Source: Hyphomicrobiales bacterium (GTDB taxonomy: Bacteria > Pseudomonadota > Alphaproteobacteria > Rhizobiales > Beijerinckiaceae). From it: a stretch of DNA of 57,738 nucleotides. Position 1 is the first letter of the stretch. Each line of letters starts with the position of its first letter. The position numbers and the translations under genes are program-made. Below are positions 9,169 to 18,058 of this stretch, one piece after another. Under the pieces are notes generated by a model. That model was not told the origin of the DNA. It saw nothing but the letters and a program-made list of their open reading frames with translations, and made no database searches. The stretch spans positions 1 to 57,738 of the forward strand of contig JAFBAS010000095.1 in NCBI GenBank assembly GCA_019247605.1, given 5' to 3'.

Positions 9169-10185
9169 TCACATCGATTTGCGCACGAGCTCGGCTCCCG
9201 CGGCGAGCGCCGCGAGCTTGGCGTAAGCCACGGAAGAGGGCATTGGCGCCATGCCGCAATTGGTGCACGGAAAGAGCTTTTCCGGAGCCACGAAGGCGAG
9301 CGCCCGACGGATGGTATCGGCGACCTCTTCGGGCGTTTCGATGGCGTTGGAGGCGACGTCGATGGCGCCGAGAAGCACATCCTTGCCCTTCAGAAGCGCG
9401 ATGAGCTCGATCGGCACGCGAGAATTGCGGCATTCGAGGGAGACTTGGTCGATCGAGCTCCGCGCCAGAACCGGGAAGGTCTCCTCGTATTGGCGCCATT
9501 GCGAGCCGAGCGTCCCCTTCCAATCGATATTGGCCTTGATGCCGTAGCCATAACAGATATGGACGGCTTTCTTGCAGGAGAGCTCGAGGGCTGCACGCTC
9601 GAGCGCCGCGACGCCCCAATCGGCGACCTCGCGCATATACACGTTGAAGGCAGGTTCATCGAATTGCACCACGTCGACGCCGAGCGCGGCGAGCTCGCGC
9701 GCCTCTTCGTTCAGCACCTCGGCGAAGGCAAAAGCGAGCTTGGCGCGGTCGCGATAGTGCTCGTCCGCGATCGTGTCAGCGATCGTCATCGGGCCCGGAA
9801 GAGTGAATTTGAGCTTGCGGCGGGTATGCGCGCGCGCGGCGCGCGCCTCGGCCGCATGCACCGAACCCCTGCGACGGATCGGCCCGGTGACGGTCGGCAC
9901 CTCGGCCTTGTAACGGTCGGCCCGAATGCCGATCACGGTCTTGCGGGCAAAATCGATGCCGTCGAGATTGGCGAGAAAGCCGTGCACGAAATGCGTGCGC
10001 GCCTGTTCGCCGTCGCTCACGATGTCGATGCCGGCATCCTCCTGGAGCTTCACGGCAAGAATCGTCGCGTCGAGCTTGCCCTGCTCGAGCGCTCGGCCTT
10101 CGAGCCGCCAAGCGGGCCAAAGCCGCTCGGGCTCGGCAAGCCAAGCGGGTTTGGGAAGGCTGCCTGCGACCGTGGTCTCGAACAT
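9169..10185 (-). CDS. Cobalamin-independent methionine synthase-like (MetE C-terminal domain) protein
   Basis: This is a 338-residue stand-alone catalytic barrel related to the C-terminal half of MetE, which moves a methyl group to homocysteine. Zinc-site residues can be matched in order: His and Cys in VHICYGYG, Glu in VSLECRNS, and Cys in FPCTNCGM. Early motifs VAGSLPKP and DIVSDGEQAR are also typical. Full MetE is about 750 residues, so this is the short core-enzyme type. Its methyl donor may be something other than methyltetrahydropteroyl-triglutamate. It is transcribed alone, away from the tRNA. Confidence 0.82.
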   Translation of the reverse strand: MFETTVAGSLPKPAWLAEPERLWPAWRLEGRALEQGKLDATILAVKLQEDAGIDIVSDGEQARTHFVHGFLANLDGIDFARKTVIGIRADRYKAEVPTVTGPIRRRGSVHAAEARAARAHTRRKLKFTLPGPMTIADTIADEHYRDRAKLAFAFAEVLNEEARELAALGVDVVQFDEPAFNVYMREVADWGVAALERAALELSCKKAVHICYGYGIKANIDWKGTLGSQWRQYEETFPVLARSSIDQVSLECRNSRVPIELIALLKGKDVLLGAIDVASNAIETPEEVADTIRRALAFVAPEKLFPCTNCGMAPMPSSVAYAKLAALAAGAELVRKSM

Positions 10186-10453
10186 GCTGGGCTCCGCGTG
10201 CGGTAAGGAAGGGCGATCATGCCAAAGATCGTCCGCGCGGTGAAATCACGGATTTGTATTCACAGCGCCGCAAAAGGCGCCCGATCGCCACACTCGCGCT
10301 TTCGCCTTGAAAACGCGTCGACATTCTCGACATTGCTCCTCGCGCGACGATGTTCTATGACGTGGCGCGCTTCGAAGCGAGCGCAGAGGGAGGCCGGGTC
10401 GGCATGCGTGGCGTCGCCCGGCTCGTCGCTCGTGGCTCTGGTCCTCGAGTTTC

Positions 10454-10530
10454 GGCGGAGTAGCTCAGCTGGTTAGAGCAGCGGAATCATAATCCGCGTG
10501 TCGGGGGTTCGAGTCCCTCCTCCGCTACCA
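10454..10530 (+). tRNA. tRNA-Met (anticodon CAT)
   Basis: A full cloverleaf can be folded by hand: acceptor GGCGGAG with CTCCGCT, D-arm GCTCAGCTGGTTAGAGC, anticodon stem GCGGA/TCCGC with loop ATCATAA (anticodon CAT), T-arm GGGGG/CCCTC, and an encoded CCA end. The sequence is of the elongator tRNA-Met type common in Rhizobiales; an Ile2 (lysidine) identity cannot be excluded by eye. The first acceptor pair is G-T. The last 45 bases are repeated at 16727-16771, so this gene is the left attachment site of an integrated island. Confidence 0.95.
10486..10530. repeat. Left attachment repeat (attL) within tRNA-Met
   Basis: These are the anticodon loop through CCA of the tRNA. The first 39 bases (10486-10524) are identical to 16727-16765. 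After one C/T mismatch a further 5 bases (TACCA) match. Sequence flanking the repeat differs on both sides. Confidence 0.9.
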
Positions 10531-10596
10531 ATCAAATCTTCAGTGCTGTTCATCTTTTTCCTTTCTCGGATGTTTTTCCAACTGAGTTTGACATTT

Positions 10597-11350
10597 TCAG
10601 ACGCTCGGTTTGACAATTTGTGTACGACGTCTGTTCACCTCCTCATTTAACGAGGTGACCACGACAGTCATCTTTCTGCGTGGATCGGCGTCCCTGGCAT
10701 AGTGCCGCGCCATTTCGAGCGTCTTCTGGCCGAGAGCGTCCGCAATCGTACGCTCGTCATGCCCAGCTTCTCTGAGGGTCACTGCAACAGTATGACGAAG
10801 ACCATAGAGTGTCAGGCCAGAACCAATTCTGCCCTGACGCTCAAGCACAAGTCGCAGCTTCCGCCATGACGCGCGAAACCCACTTTCAGTCCAAGGCACT
10901 CCCGCGGAATTGGCCCATATCGTGACGGCGTTATGAACAGGCGAGTTGCTCAGGATGTGTCGCAGCTCCGAAGGGGCAGGCCAGTACCCAGGCTCCGCCT
11001 GTTTTTGAGCGCCGGGTCGCGATTTCGCAGTTCCGAAAAAAGCCGCGAGGAAGGCTCAACGCGTCTTTGGGGCCGAGGCCCGTAAACAATCATCAACGCA
11101 ATTGCCGGAAGAAGATGAGGTGGAGAAGCAGCAAGCACTGCACGTCGTTCGTCATCCTTACACGCCCTGTTTGCCTCTGGCGTTCCCTTCGGACGTCGAA
11201 GATCTTTCAGTTCGGCAGCGGGATTGGTTCGTAAATAGCCACGTTCCACTCCCCAAGAGAAAGCGATCGACAAAACGGCTTTGAGATAATTTCCGAAGCG
11301 GCGCCCATGACGGAAAACGGCTTTATCCCTGATTCGCACTACTAGTCGTC
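10597..11350 (-). pseudogene. Degenerate tyrosine recombinase (island integrase)
   Basis: Three reading frames together spell one phage-type integrase. Frame 1 (11350 to ~11072) gives the core-binding region (RRFGNYLKAVLSIAFSWGVERGYL) and the start of the catalytic domain (ALMIVYGPRP). A run of four C at 11069-11072 shifts the frame into KDALSLPRGFFRN...RRSKTG. Near 10991-10999 it shifts again into YWPAPSELRHILSNSPVHNA, then GLRHTVAVTLREAGHDERT and MARHYAR with the nucleophile Tyr. Each break is repaired by removing one base. The N-terminal arm-binding domain is missing: the frame meets a stop at about 11351, just before the end of the HlyD gene. Two usual His positions read Tyr and Gln. Confidence 0.88.
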
Positions 11351-11358
11351 AAATGCGC

Positions 11359-12333
11359 TCAGCGATTGATCCAAACGGTCATCCCTGGCTCCAAGCCTTG
11401 GACGTCTCCCACCGGGTCAGCACGAACGAAAAAGCTGTTTATGTCGTGATCGCCCACGGCACGGGTCGCGCGCCAAACGGCGAATTCGCCGAGGGGCCGC
11501 AGCTCCGTCACGCGCGCCCTTACGCGATCGCCTTTCGCGGTCAGCAGCATCAATGGCGCGCCGATTGCCATGTCGCCAAGACGATCTTCCCGAACGGTGA
11601 AGGTGAACCAGCGTTCCCGCCCCACCTCCAGCGTCATGACGGCTTGTCCAGGCGAGATGGCTTCACCGGGTTCGGCGACCAGGAGGCGCACCACGCCATC
11701 CACGGGGGCCTTGAGTGTCGTCTTCTCGAGTTGAGCCTGGAGATCCGCCAACGCCGCATCCGCCAGCACAACATTTGCGTCGGCGATGGCGCGTTCCTCT
11801 CTCGTGGGGCCCGCCCGGCTTTGCTCGTAGTTCGCTTGCGCGAGGTCTTGGCTCGCTTCCGCCTTGTTCAGCGCCGCCGTTGCCTCGTCAAGCTGCTGCT
11901 TACTGGCGAAGTCCCGGGCAGCGAGGGCCACGGCGCGCGCATGTTGTTGCTGAGCCAACACGAGATTGGCTTGCGCGATGCGGACATTCTGGGCAGCAAT
12001 GTCGATCTCCTCCCTGCGGACGCCTGCGTCCACATTGACTTTATTGGCCCGCGCGGACGCCGCGTTCGCCTTGGCCTCCTGAGCGGAGGCGGCGAGCTCC
12101 GGGCTGCTGAGCACCGCGAGGGTATCGCCCTTGCGAACTTCCTGCCCTGAGTGCACCGGGAACGAGACGAGGCGCGCGCTTGTCTCTGGCGCGATGCGGA
12201 TCTCCGTTTGATGCACCACGCCGATGATCGGCGCCGATGAGCGCTCGGCTGCCTGCGGGCCGCAGGGGCCGACGACCAGGAGGAGGACCGCTGCCCCGGC
12301 GCTGATCAGCCGGAAAGGTGAGCTAGCCGCCAT
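11359..12333 (-). CDS. HlyD-family periplasmic adaptor (second of two)
   Basis: This is a 324-residue membrane-fusion protein with an N-terminal hydrophobic export or anchor segment. The split lipoyl/barrel-sandwich half appears first (ETSARLVSFPVHSGQEVRKGDTLAVL). A long Ala/Gln-rich helical hairpin (residues ~75-190) follows, then TLKAPVDGVVRLLVAEPGE. It would link the inner-membrane permease to an outer-membrane TolC channel, which is not encoded here. The start overlaps the permease stop by 11 bases. Island cargo; its 3' end abuts the broken integrase. Confidence 0.87.
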   Translation of the reverse strand: MAASSPFRLISAGAAVLLLVVGPCGPQAAERSSAPIIGVVHQTEIRIAPETSARLVSFPVHSGQEVRKGDTLAVLSSPELAASAQEAKANAASARANKVNVDAGVRREEIDIAAQNVRIAQANLVLAQQQHARAVALAARDFASKQQLDEATAALNKAEASQDLAQANYEQSRAGPTREERAIADANVVLADAALADLQAQLEKTTLKAPVDGVVRLLVAEPGEAISPGQAVMTLEVGRERWFTFTVREDRLGDMAIGAPLMLLTAKGDRVRARVTELRPLGEFAVWRATRAVGDHDINSFFVRADPVGDVQGLEPGMTVWINR

Positions 12334-14671
12334 GACTGACCTCTCGCCTGCCTGTCAGATACGCCCCCGCGACGGCCAAGAACCCATAGATGCCGGTCAA
12401 CACCCAAAGGGAAAGCCAGTCTCGAGCTACGTCATGGAGGCTCGCGCCCATCTGGTTGATGCGCACCAATCCATCGATCGCCGACGTGCTCGGGAAGGCG
12501 CGGCTTGCCTCCCGAACAATGTCCGGTATCGCCTCGACCGGCCAGGATACGCCGACTATGAAGAACAAGGGCAGGCTCGCCGCGATGAATAGGACCACCG
12601 CAGTTTCGCGGCGCCTGAACCACAAGCTGATGAATTGGGCGAGGAAGCTCACAGCTAGCAGGAAGGGGAGCGCCATCAGGAACAAATCGAATAGGCGTCC
12701 CAGCGTCGAAAAGCCGTAGATCCGCGGCAGTATGATCGTGTAGAGGGCAAGCCCCGGCAGAGCGAGGCAGACATGGGCGAGTGCTTGCCCGATGATGACG
12801 CGAGCGCCCGCGCGTCGGCGGCGTCCCTGAGTGCCGCTCTGCTCGAAGACGACGGCGCCCATGGTGGCCCCCCCAAAGAACAGAGTCTGCTGCAGGATCA
12901 GCACGAAAGCGGCCGGCACGACGTAGCTCGCATAGCCGCCGGTCGGATTGAAGAGCGGCTCCGTCAACAGCTCGACCGGCGAGCTCCTGATCAGCGCCGC
13001 ATGGGCGAGGCTGCCATCGGCTCGCGCTCCATGCGAGGCGATCGCGACATTGACGGCGCCGCTTGCCTCGGAGATGCCCTGCAGCACGCGGTTGTAGAGA
13101 AGGAAATAGGCGGAATCGACATAGGCTGGCACACGCGCCTTATTGCCCTTCAGCACCTCCCTTTCGGTCCCTTCCGGAATGCCTAGGATCGCGAAGACCT
13201 CGCGCCGCGCCAACGCATCCTGCGCTTGTGCAAGCGTGTCCGCGCTGACCGCAAGGGTCACGGCTTCATCGGCGTTGAGCGTCTGCACGAGATTGCGGCT
13301 AAGCTCGCTGTGGTCCTGATCGACAACCGCGACCGGGATGCGGCGCAAAATCTCCCCGAGATAGGGCTGCGGGTAGAGAATGCCGTAGACGACCGGCGCC
13401 AGCACGATGAAGCCAAAGACGCCACGGTCATTGAGTACACGACGCATCTCGGCGACCATGGCGGTGCCCATGCCCAAGGGACGGACTTGTGTTTCGGCGG
13501 GGACCATCTCGCGATGGCGCGCAACCACTGTACGCGCGAGGGCGCGCAGGCGTAGCCAGGCGAGCCCAAACAAAATCGATGCGAGCCCACCAAGGATCAT
13601 GAAGGGCTCGACGGAAGCCCATGCGGGTAGGCCGCGCACCGCCTGGTCAAACAAGATTTGCATGTACCAGCGCAATGGCAACATGTCGCCCCAAATCCGT
13701 GGAAACTCTCCCATCGCGAGCAGCGGAAATCCTACGCCCGCAAAACCGAAGGCCGGATTGCAAAAGATGGCAGTGAGACTCATTCCCGATGCAAGATCGC
13801 GGACCAGAAGCTGGAGCAGGCTACCCAGCGAGAGATAGCCAATGACAAGAAGGCAAGCTGCGGCTCCCATCAGCACTGAGCTGCCGCGGAAGGGCACCTC
13901 GAAGATGCCGTGAATTATGCCGGCATCGACGACCAGCATGAGTATAAAAATGCCAAAGAGTGGCGCGAGCTTGCCGACAAGCGCTGTCAAAGGGCTGCCG
14001 CCTGCCGTTCGCAGCCAGGCGCGCCGGCTGCGCCGCGAGAACTCCGAGCCGACCGCATAACCGGCCGCGATGGCGATGATGACGTGGAGGACATGGGGCA
14101 ATATCGCGCGCAGAAGGAACTGGGCAAAGTTCAGCGCTGGGTTAGTCAGTACATATTGCTCGACCACCAGTGAGCCTGGCGCAAAGGATCTTACGCCTGC
14201 CGGCGAGGTGTCGGGAAGCGTCGCAGTGGCCGCGGCAATCGCATTGGAGATAGCTGCCGAGGCGCTGTTGCCCGGCGTGAAATATTGCCGATTGTAGAGA
14301 ACGACGATCTGCGGACGCTTACGATCAATGAGGTCACGCTCGAAATTTCGAGGGATATAGATCGCCGCGATAGCGTCACCTGACCGTATGGCGTGCATCG
14401 CGCTTGTCATATCGCCAGAACGCTCCGCGACACTCACTCCCGGGGCCGACCCGATCGCCTGCACATAGACCAGCGATGTCGGCGAGCGGTCGGCATCGAC
14501 GACGCTGACTTTCAGGTTGCGCATCACGACGTTGCTGAAAGTGATCGCCAGGATAGTAAAGGCGATGATTGGCACGCCGACCGCCAGAAACAGAGCCAGT
14601 CGGTCGCGCCACATCCAGCGCAGTTCGCGCGTCGCAACGAGGAGCATGCCTGGCTGCGCTGCTGCTTTCAT
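12323..14671 (-). CDS. Fused double ABC-2-type permease
   Basis: This is a 782-residue inner-membrane protein made of two tandem ABC-2 permease units. Each has an early transmembrane helix, a large extracytoplasmic domain, and about five helices at its end. Unit 1 is roughly residues 1-380 (LALFLAVGVPIIAFTILAI; VVDADRSPTSLVYVQAIGSA). Unit 2 is roughly 400-782 (FGFIVLAPVVYGILYPQPYL; VVDQDHSELSRNLVQTLNAD). The repeated VVDxDxSxxS element shows the internal duplication. The ATG at 14671 overlaps the upstream HlyD stop (ATGA) and is preferred to a GTG 18 bases earlier. No ATP-binding subunit is encoded in the island. Confidence 0.87.
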   Translation of the reverse strand: MKAAAQPGMLLVATRELRWMWRDRLALFLAVGVPIIAFTILAITFSNVVMRNLKVSVVDADRSPTSLVYVQAIGSAPGVSVAERSGDMTSAMHAIRSGDAIAAIYIPRNFERDLIDRKRPQIVVLYNRQYFTPGNSASAAISNAIAAATATLPDTSPAGVRSFAPGSLVVEQYVLTNPALNFAQFLLRAILPHVLHVIIAIAAGYAVGSEFSRRSRRAWLRTAGGSPLTALVGKLAPLFGIFILMLVVDAGIIHGIFEVPFRGSSVLMGAAACLLVIGYLSLGSLLQLLVRDLASGMSLTAIFCNPAFGFAGVGFPLLAMGEFPRIWGDMLPLRWYMQILFDQAVRGLPAWASVEPFMILGGLASILFGLAWLRLRALARTVVARHREMVPAETQVRPLGMGTAMVAEMRRVLNDRGVFGFIVLAPVVYGILYPQPYLGEILRRIPVAVVDQDHSELSRNLVQTLNADEAVTLAVSADTLAQAQDALARREVFAILGIPEGTEREVLKGNKARVPAYVDSAYFLLYNRVLQGISEASGAVNVAIASHGARADGSLAHAALIRSSPVELLTEPLFNPTGGYASYVVPAAFVLILQQTLFFGGATMGAVVFEQSGTQGRRRRAGARVIIGQALAHVCLALPGLALYTIILPRIYGFSTLGRLFDLFLMALPFLLAVSFLAQFISLWFRRRETAVVLFIAASLPLFFIVGVSWPVEAIPDIVREASRAFPSTSAIDGLVRINQMGASLHDVARDWLSLWVLTGIYGFLAVAGAYLTGRREVSHGG

Positions 14672-15798
14672 CGCCGATAATCCGGCCACGTCGCGTAGAC
14701 GCTCATGCCGGGCCGCAGCTCCGGCACTGGCACGACCGGGTAGGCGCGGATCTCGAAGGTACGCAGATCGAAATCACCCGTGGAACGGGTCGCACGCCAG
14801 CCGGCATATTCCCCTTTGGTGGCGATGACCTTGATCTGCGCCTCGATCACCCGATCGCCAAGCGCTGGGACCCGCATCTGGAACCGGTCCCCGACCTTGA
14901 GGCCCTTCGCCAGATCCTCCCGCAAATCGAAGCGCAGCCATATGTCATTGAGGTCGACGAGAGAAAGAAGCGGCACGCCGGGCGAAACATACTCACCGAG
15001 CTCGGCTCCGATCTGATACACCTGGGAGGCAATTGGCGCCTTGACCACAAGCTCGTCGACCTGCGCCTTGATGGTGTCGATCGAGGCTTGTGCCTTTGCG
15101 ACATTGGCGCGCGCGATGCCGCGTTCCTCGGCCGTATATCCGTTGACTGCAGCCTCGTAAGCAGATTTGGCCTGATCCAGGCTGCGCTGTGCGACGTGAA
15201 GAGAATTGGTGTTTTCGTCGAGCCGCTGGATGGGCGCGTTGCCTGTAGCAGCGAGTTCCTTGACCCGGTCATAGGTCTGCTGCGCCAGCGTCAGGTTGGC
15301 GGACGCGCTCGCGACCTCGGCTTTGCGCTGCGCGATCACCTCCGCGCGCGTGCCTGCCTCGATATTGGCGAGCTGCGCCTTCGCCACGGTTAAGCCGGCC
15401 TCCGCTTCCAGAAACTTGGTCAGGAGCTCGGGGTTGTCGATCTCGAACAACAATTGCCCTGCGGCCACATTGTCGCCCCGCTCGACAGGCCGCTTGCCGA
15501 CCCGGCCATCGACGCGTGCCGCGATATCGATGCGGGTGGCGTCAGCCTCGCCTTGGATGATGAGCGGCTGCGGCTGGACGAGATACCACAACGACAGCCC
15601 GATGATGGCGCAGACGATCACGGTCGCGATGATGGCTGGTGCCCGCGCAACCTTGGGCGCCGGCTTGGAAGGAGAACTTCCGACTTCAGGCTGCAATGGG
15701 GCGGCAGGTTCGGCTCTGTCGCTCAATGGCGATGGAGATTCGTCGGGGTCTCTGGCGCGGAGATCATTCCTTTCGATACTGGTCATCTGAGCCTCCAT
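14668..15798 (-). CDS. HlyD-family periplasmic adaptor (first of two)
   Basis: This is a 376-residue membrane-fusion protein with a 50-residue Pro/Ser-rich cytoplasmic tail. One transmembrane helix follows (APAIIATVIVCAIIGLSLWY). Then comes the barrel-sandwich half IDIAARVDGRVGKRPVERGD, a coiled-coil hairpin with heptads (residues ~120-230) and the second half LVVKAPIASQVYQIGAELGE. It opens the three-gene minus-strand operon HlyD, double permease, HlyD. Having two different adaptors around one permease is the unusual point. An AAGGG purine stretch precedes the ATG. Confidence 0.87.
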   Translation of the reverse strand: MEAQMTSIERNDLRARDPDESPSPLSDRAEPAAPLQPEVGSSPSKPAPKVARAPAIIATVIVCAIIGLSLWYLVQPQPLIIQGEADATRIDIAARVDGRVGKRPVERGDNVAAGQLLFEIDNPELLTKFLEAEAGLTVAKAQLANIEAGTRAEVIAQRKAEVASASANLTLAQQTYDRVKELAATGNAPIQRLDENTNSLHVAQRSLDQAKSAYEAAVNGYTAEERGIARANVAKAQASIDTIKAQVDELVVKAPIASQVYQIGAELGEYVSPGVPLLSLVDLNDIWLRFDLREDLAKGLKVGDRFQMRVPALGDRVIEAQIKVIATKGEYAGWRATRSTGDFDLRTFEIRAYPVVPVPELRPGMSVYATWPDYRR

Positions 15799-15825
15799 CG
15801 CCCTTTGCGGCGTGCCGATGCATGT

Positions 15826-16149
15826 TCATCGCGCAGCCTCCATCTCGAGCAACCGATGTATCCGCTCGAGGAACCAGTTGCTGAGCCCGCCGTGCACCTC
15901 ATCCCTATCCGGTCCGGTGGCGATCAGCGCTTGGCCCGCAGCTTGCCGCTCCGTGAGAGCTTGGCTCAGCTCGTGAGCGATTTGCGGCCTGGCCTCGAGA
16001 ATAAACACGAGATCCGATCTAGCGAGTTCGTAGACGATTGACGGAGCAAGGGCGGTGATGTTCGCGCTGGCGGCTGTTCCGGTCAACAGTCCGATCTCTC
16101 CATAATGGTCGCCGGGGCCGAACCGCAAAACCCGATGCTCCCGATGCAC
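15826..16149 (-). pseudogene. Truncated cyclic-nucleotide-binding-domain protein
   Basis: This is the C-terminal piece of a protein with a cNMP-binding domain. It keeps FGPGDHYGEIGLLTG, which is the phosphate-binding cassette, although the usual Arg-Ala/Ser contact (here TAASANI) is changed. A final helical tail follows. The first two-thirds of the beta-roll is absent: upstream in frame only a few codons remain before a stop. Such tails occur in MscS-type channels with a C-terminal cNMP domain, or in Crp-like regulators lacking an HTH. The GTG at 16149 is unlikely to give a folded product. It probably marks a second truncation inside the island. Confidence 0.6.
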
Positions 16150-16726
16150 TTTCCGGCAAGTTCAATTCAATGTTGAAGCGCACGTCTCGTACTTCACCGG
16201 TAGCGCAATACTTCGCCTTCCGCGACCTCCCCCGCCCCGGAGTGGACCCGGGAAGAGGAGCGGAATGGAGGGAGCACATTGCAGCACCGTATACCGAGGA
16301 TGCCTTTTATCGGTGGCCGGCCGCTCCCCCACCACATGATGCCGTGGCCGCGTAGGGGGTTTGTAGTCCTCGCTATCTCTCAGCCTGTGCTCAGGCCGTC
16401 GAGCCGTCGGAATCCCCGAAAGGCAAGTTCCGGCGGTGCATCTCCGCTTTTTGTTGTGAGGTCCGGTAACCCGACGACTCATCTGCGCTCGTCGACAACG
16501 GAAGTGGGGATATAGTGACCGTCGCGAGCGTACGCGGGGACAATCGACAAGAGACCCGCCGCTGCAATTGCGCTCGGTCAGCCAAGGCTGGGCGCCACTT
16601 CCGAATTTCCTAGTTCATGAGAAGCCCATGAGAGGGTGACAAAATCTGTCTAAGTGGTTGGTTTGCATCGGGCAGTTGACACTAACCCACGCGCCAGGAG
16701 TTTGCTGAAAATGCAAGAACCTCGCC
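16150..16726. other. Island right end without recognisable genes
   Basis: This stretch of 577 bases lies between the cNMP remnant and the right attachment repeat. All open frames are short and have low-information Arg/Pro-rich translations. No tRNA or transposase motif was seen. It may hold further decayed cargo. Confidence 0.5.
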
Positions 16727-16771
16727 ATCATAATCCGCGTGTCGGGGGTTCGAGTCCCTCCTCCGTTACCA
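16727..16771. repeat. Right attachment repeat (attR), tRNA-Met 3' remnant
   Basis: This is a copy of tRNA-Met from the anticodon loop to CCA, with a single C-to-T change in the acceptor stem. The 5' half is missing, so it cannot be a functional tRNA. It marks the island's right junction with chromosomal DNA; the next gene is DUF3237 at 16973. Confidence 0.9.
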
Positions 16772-16972
16772 TCCAGACAAATGTCTCAAGATACCTCGGA
16801 AACGCTCCTGCCTTCTTCATCCGGCACTGCTGGCGATTAAAATCGTTGGAGAGAAAACAAGCTTAAGCGCAAGTCCGACGCGACTCGACGCGAGCGACAA
16901 TCCTGCGCCGGCGTGAGCGGTGCTCGAGCCGCAGGCCTGCTATTGAGCATTCCGGCAAAAGGAGGGGATCGG

Positions 16973-17461
16973 ATGGCCCGACGAACGACGAAATCAGGCC
17001 CTCTGGTCGCCGCGCCTCGCCTGGAACATGTGTTCGACGCCCGTATCCGCGTCGCCGCGCCCTTTGAAGTTGGGCTCACCCGATCGGGCGAACGCCGCAT
17101 CATCGCGATCACGGGAGGTCGCGTCGAAGGGCCGCGCCTCAGTGGTGCTGTCCTGCCTGGCGGAGCCGATTACCAGACCATCGCGCCTGACGGGTGTACT
17201 TATCTTCATGCCCGCTACATCATCGAGACCGACGAGCACGAGCGCATCTATGTCGAGAATGAGGGGATCCGCTTTGGTCCCAAAAGGGCGCTCGATCGTC
17301 TTCGGCGCGGGTTGAACGTGGATCCAACGCTCGTTTACTTTCGAACCGCGCCACGGTTCGAAACGCAATCCCCGCGGCTTGCCTGGATGATGACGACGCT
17401 CTTTGTCGCATCAGGCGCAAGAACTCCCGATGAGGTTTTATTGAGCGTCTTCCGCGTTTAA
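16973..17461 (+). CDS. DUF3237-family protein
   Basis: This is a 162-residue cytoplasmic protein resembling the DUF3237 family, whose members are small beta-barrel proteins of unknown role, often near aromatic or fatty-acid catabolism genes. Typical segments are LEHVFDARIRVAAPFEVG, GERRIIAITGGRVEGPRLSG, GGADYQTI and the GCTYLHARYIIET strand. The ATG at 16973 has a strong GGAGGGG seven bases upstream, which settles the start over an ATG 60 bases earlier. It is the first chromosomal gene after the island. Confidence 0.8.
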   Translation: MARRTTKSGPLVAAPRLEHVFDARIRVAAPFEVGLTRSGERRIIAITGGRVEGPRLSGAVLPGGADYQTIAPDGCTYLHARYIIETDEHERIYVENEGIRFGPKRALDRLRRGLNVDPTLVYFRTAPRFETQSPRLAWMMTTLFVASGARTPDEVLLSVFRV

Positions 17462-17493
17462 AGCGCGGCGCCCCTTTCGCCGGGCCGCCAAGC

Positions 17494-18030
17494 CTATGAG
17501 CTTGGCTTCGCGAAAGCGTTCGCCGCGTCGTTGATGGCCTGCAAACCGGCCTTCGGTCCTTTCCAGCCGAGTATCTCGAGTTTCTTGTCTTCGAGCTCTT
17601 CGGTGGCGATAAAGAATTTTTCGAGCTCTTGCCTGACGGGCTTCGAGAGCTCCCGCACGTCGCGTAGGTCCTGTTCGGAGTGGGAGCGCCGAGGTACCGC
17701 GAACAGGCGGTCGTTGCGTTCGCTCGTGCCGTCGGCCGTCTGCTCGATCCGCAAAATTCCAATGATGCGGCAGGCCATGACGAGACCTGGAAAGGTCGCC
17801 GCGTCGTGAACGATCATGATGTCAATCGGATCGCCGTCATCGGCTTTGGTCGAGGGCACGAAACCCCAATCATACGGGTAAGTGAGGCCGGTGAGCAGGG
17901 ATTTCCGCAGGACGAAAGCTTTCAGCTTCGGATCGTAGGCGAATTTCGCGCGGCTGCCGCGAGGCGTCTCCACGACCGCATGGACGTCCCCATCTTCGGC
18001 GAAGGGGGGCAAGTTGATGAAGTTCGGCAT
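17494..18030 (-). CDS. Inorganic pyrophosphatase family protein (family I)
   Basis: This is a 178-residue soluble family I pyrophosphatase, which hydrolyses PPi to phosphate with Mg2+. The signature DGDPIDIMI holds three metal-binding Asp residues. Before it, YPYDWGFVPST holds the active-site Tyr, and FAYDPKLKAFVLRK holds substrate-binding Lys/Arg. The ATG at 18030 is chosen over an adjacent GTG at 18033. The sequence diverges from housekeeping Ppa (TYPYDWGFVP, HSEQDLRDV), so this may be a second or specialised copy. It sits 28 bases after an SDR gene on the same strand. Confidence 0.82.
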   Translation of the reverse strand: MPNFINLPPFAEDGDVHAVVETPRGSRAKFAYDPKLKAFVLRKSLLTGLTYPYDWGFVPSTKADDGDPIDIMIVHDAATFPGLVMACRIIGILRIEQTADGTSERNDRLFAVPRRSHSEQDLRDVRELSKPVRQELEKFFIATEELEDKKLEILGWKGPKAGLQAINDAANAFAKPSS

Positions 18031-18058
18031 CACACGCGTCCCTACCGCCGCGCAGCCG

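Larger units (their letters stand above)
10486..16771. mobile_element. tRNA-Met-integrated genomic island, apparently immobilised
   Basis: The segment is bounded by two direct copies of the tRNA 3' part, 44 of 45 bases identical, starting 6241 bases apart. Inside, next to the tRNA, lies a tyrosine-recombinase gene ruined by truncation and two frameshifts. Then come an HlyD/ABC-2 permease/HlyD operon and a truncated cNMP-binding domain, all on the minus strand. The tRNA stays intact at the left end, and the right repeat lacks the tRNA 5' half. This is the classic result of site-specific integration into a tRNA 3' end. With the recombinase dead, the element can no longer excise by itself. Confidence 0.88.

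Noticed and set aside
16727-16771. Possible second tRNA-Met gene
   Set aside because: Only the 3' part is present; the acceptor 5' strand and D-arm are absent, so it is an attachment-site remnant.
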